Source: an uncultured Lachnospiraceae bacterium
GTDB lineage: Bacteria > Bacillota > Clostridia > Lachnospirales > Lachnospiraceae
Assembly (NCBI GenBank): GCA_934432885.1
Contig: CAKRYY010000041.1
Span: forward strand, 1-24,741
Reading direction: 5' to 3'
DNA length: 24,741 bases
The position numbers and the translations under genes were made by a program. Shown here piece after piece: positions 23,610 through 24,741 of the stretch; positions within the stretch are counted from its first letter, which is position 1, and each line of letters starts with the position of its first letter. Under the pieces are notes generated by a model. That model had not been told where the DNA came from and ran no database searches. It saw nothing but the letters and a program-made list of their open reading frames with translations.

Positions 23610-24512
23610 ATGGAAAAACAGCACAAGGCAGGCTTTGCTGCGCTGATAGGACGCCCGAATGTAGGGAAATCAACGCTGATGAACAGGATGATTGGACAGA
23701 AGATTGCAATTACATCCAATAAGCCGCAGACGACCAGAAACCGAATCCAGACGGTATATACCTCCGAAGAAGGGCAGATTGTATTTTTGGACACTCCGGG
23801 AATCCACAAGGCAAAAAACAAGCTTGGAAACTATATGGTGACGGTTGCAGAGCATACGATACGGGATGTGGATGTGGTGCTCTGGATTGTGGAGCCTACG
23901 ACCTATATCGGGGCTGGCGAGCAGCATATTATTGAGGTGCTGAAAAAATGTAAAACGCCGGTAATTCTTGTTATCAATAAGGTGGACACAGTAAAAAAAG
24001 AGGAAGTATTGCTTTTTATTGATGCCTATCGGAAGGAAATGGACTTTGAAGAGATTGTTCCGGTTTCAGCTCTGAAGGGAGACAATGTGCAGGTGCTTTT
24101 GTCGTGCATCATGAAGTATCTGCCCTATGGGCCTGCTTTTTATGACGAAGATACGATTACGGACCAGCCTGAGCGGCAGATTGTTGCGGAGCTGATTCGG
24201 GAAAAGGCGCTGCGCTGTCTGGAGGATGAGATTCCTCATGGAATTGCCGTATCCATTGAGCAGATGAAGGAACGGAAAAATTTGATTGACATAGAAGCAA
24301 CGATTATCTGTGAACGGGATTCCCATAAGGGAATTATCATCGGAAAATCGGGCAGTATGTTAAAGAAAATTGGCTCAAGGGCGCGTGAGGATATTGAAAA
24401 GCTGCTGGAATGTAAAGTGAATTTACAGCTGTGGGTCAAGGTAAAGAAGGATTGGCGAGACAGCGATTTTCTGCTTAAAAACTTTGGTTACCGCCAAAAT
24501 GAGATAGAATAG
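23610..24512 (+). CDS. era: GTPase Era, 30S ribosome assembly factor
   Basis: A 300-residue essential GTPase that binds the 3' end of 16S rRNA during small-subunit maturation. Motifs: G1 GRPNVGKS (14-21), switch region KPQTTRNR (38-45), G3 DTPG (61-64), G4 NKVD (123-126), G5 SAL, and a C-terminal KH RNA-binding domain with GIIIGKSGSMLKKIG. ATG 23610 is chosen because AGAAGG (23595-23600) lies 9 bases upstream; the in-frame ATG at 23601 would touch that site directly. The start is one base after the DUF4349 stop. A YqzL-like gene follows, as in Bacillus where yqzL lies between era and recO. Confidence 0.97.
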   Translation: MEKQHKAGFAALIGRPNVGKSTLMNRMIGQKIAITSNKPQTTRNRIQTVYTSEEGQIVFLDTPGIHKAKNKLGNYMVTVAEHTIRDVDVVLWIVEPTTYIGAGEQHIIEVLKKCKTPVILVINKVDTVKKEEVLLFIDAYRKEMDFEEIVPVSALKGDNVQVLLSCIMKYLPYGPAFYDEDTITDQPERQIVAELIREKALRCLEDEIPHGIAVSIEQMKERKNLIDIEATIICERDSHKGIIIGKSGSMLKKIGSRAREDIEKLLECKVNLQLWVKVKKDWRDSDFLLKNFGYRQNEIE

Positions 24513-24619
24513 AAGGCCATGCGCGGCAGAAAAAAATGGAAGGAAATGTGACCGCCCAGAGCGCATAGAAAAGTAAAATGTGTAGACCCTAAAAGTATAC
24601 ATGAGACAGGGGGCACAAG

Positions 24620-24741
24620 ATGAAAGCAGAAGGCGAATGGGAGCGGTTTATCAGAACCGGAAGGATAAATGACTACCTGAATTTTAAAGACAGGGAGCAG
24701 AGGGAACGCATGGAGGATAAGGCAGGAGAACGGTTTTATGC
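24620..24741 (+). CDS. YqzL-like small protein (3' end beyond the window)
   Basis: The first 40 codons are open to the window edge with no stop. The start reads MKAEGEWERFIRTGRINDYLNFKDREQ, matching the W-x-x-F-x-x-TG-x-I-x-x-YL-x-F-K pattern of YqzL, a small Firmicutes protein of unknown function encoded between era and recO. AGGGGG (24608-24613) lies 6 bases before ATG 24620. The highly charged continuation (REQRERMEDKAGERFY) is nearly as long as the whole Bacillus protein, so this version is probably longer. The call rests on motif and position together. Confidence 0.7.
   Translation, partial: MKAEGEWERFIRTGRINDYLNFKDREQRERMEDKAGERFY

Overview
The window looks like chromosome from a Lachnospiraceae-type gut Clostridium (Firmicutes, cluster XIVa). 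The basis is the gene repertoire and style: a 1,400-residue fused 2-hydroxyacyl-CoA dehydratase activator, an M16C peptidase of about 980 residues, a DUF4349 lipoprotein, the order era then a YqzL-like gene, strong GGAGG ribosome binding sites, and promoters rich in extended -10 (TGn) elements. The genus cannot be named from the sequence alone. No prophage, insertion sequence, CRISPR array or rRNA was seen, and no stretch of more than 300 bases lacks a gene.

Layout. (1) 1-461: tail of a probable glycerol-3-phosphate dehydrogenase operon (DUF1667 protein), closed by a strong terminator. (2) 459-3212: an RluF-like pseudouridine synthase overlapping a divergent NAD-dependent DNA ligase. (3) 3238-7703: MetA (Glu111, so predicted acetyl-CoA type), then an orphan extracellular solute-binding lipoprotein followed at once by a membrane diguanylate cyclase, probably a ligand-sensing pair. 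(4) 7711-7886: a self-contained tRNA-Pro unit with the rare anticodon AGG and a leader hairpin. (5) 7987-12234, minus strand: a single-chain protein with two ATPase domains that each carry a Cys-X38-Cys pair, plus dehydratase-like C-terminal domains. (6) 12350-14597: a three-gene operon encoding a rhomboid-fold membrane protein without catalytic residues but with a zinc-binding tail, a sigma-70-like protein lacking the DNA-reading regions, and an unrecognised 136-residue protein. (7) 14484-14748: a highly palindromic intergenic region. (8) 14749-18525: class III aminotransferase, iron-type alcohol dehydrogenase and PucR-type regulator, a transaminate-then-reduce module whose best-guess substrate is taurine (alternatives GABA, beta-alanine). 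(9) 18494-19399, minus: an EamA exporter converging on and overlapping the regulator. (10) 19508-24741: M16C peptidase, DUF4349 lipoprotein and Era in one tight run, then the start of a YqzL-like gene cut by the window edge.

The most interesting parts are the sigma-like/pseudo-rhomboid operon (a possible membrane-linked transcription control module), the fused two-cysteine-pair activator, the binding-protein/diguanylate-cyclase pair, and the transaminase/dehydrogenase/PucR module. Functional claims rest on motifs read by eye; no database search was run.
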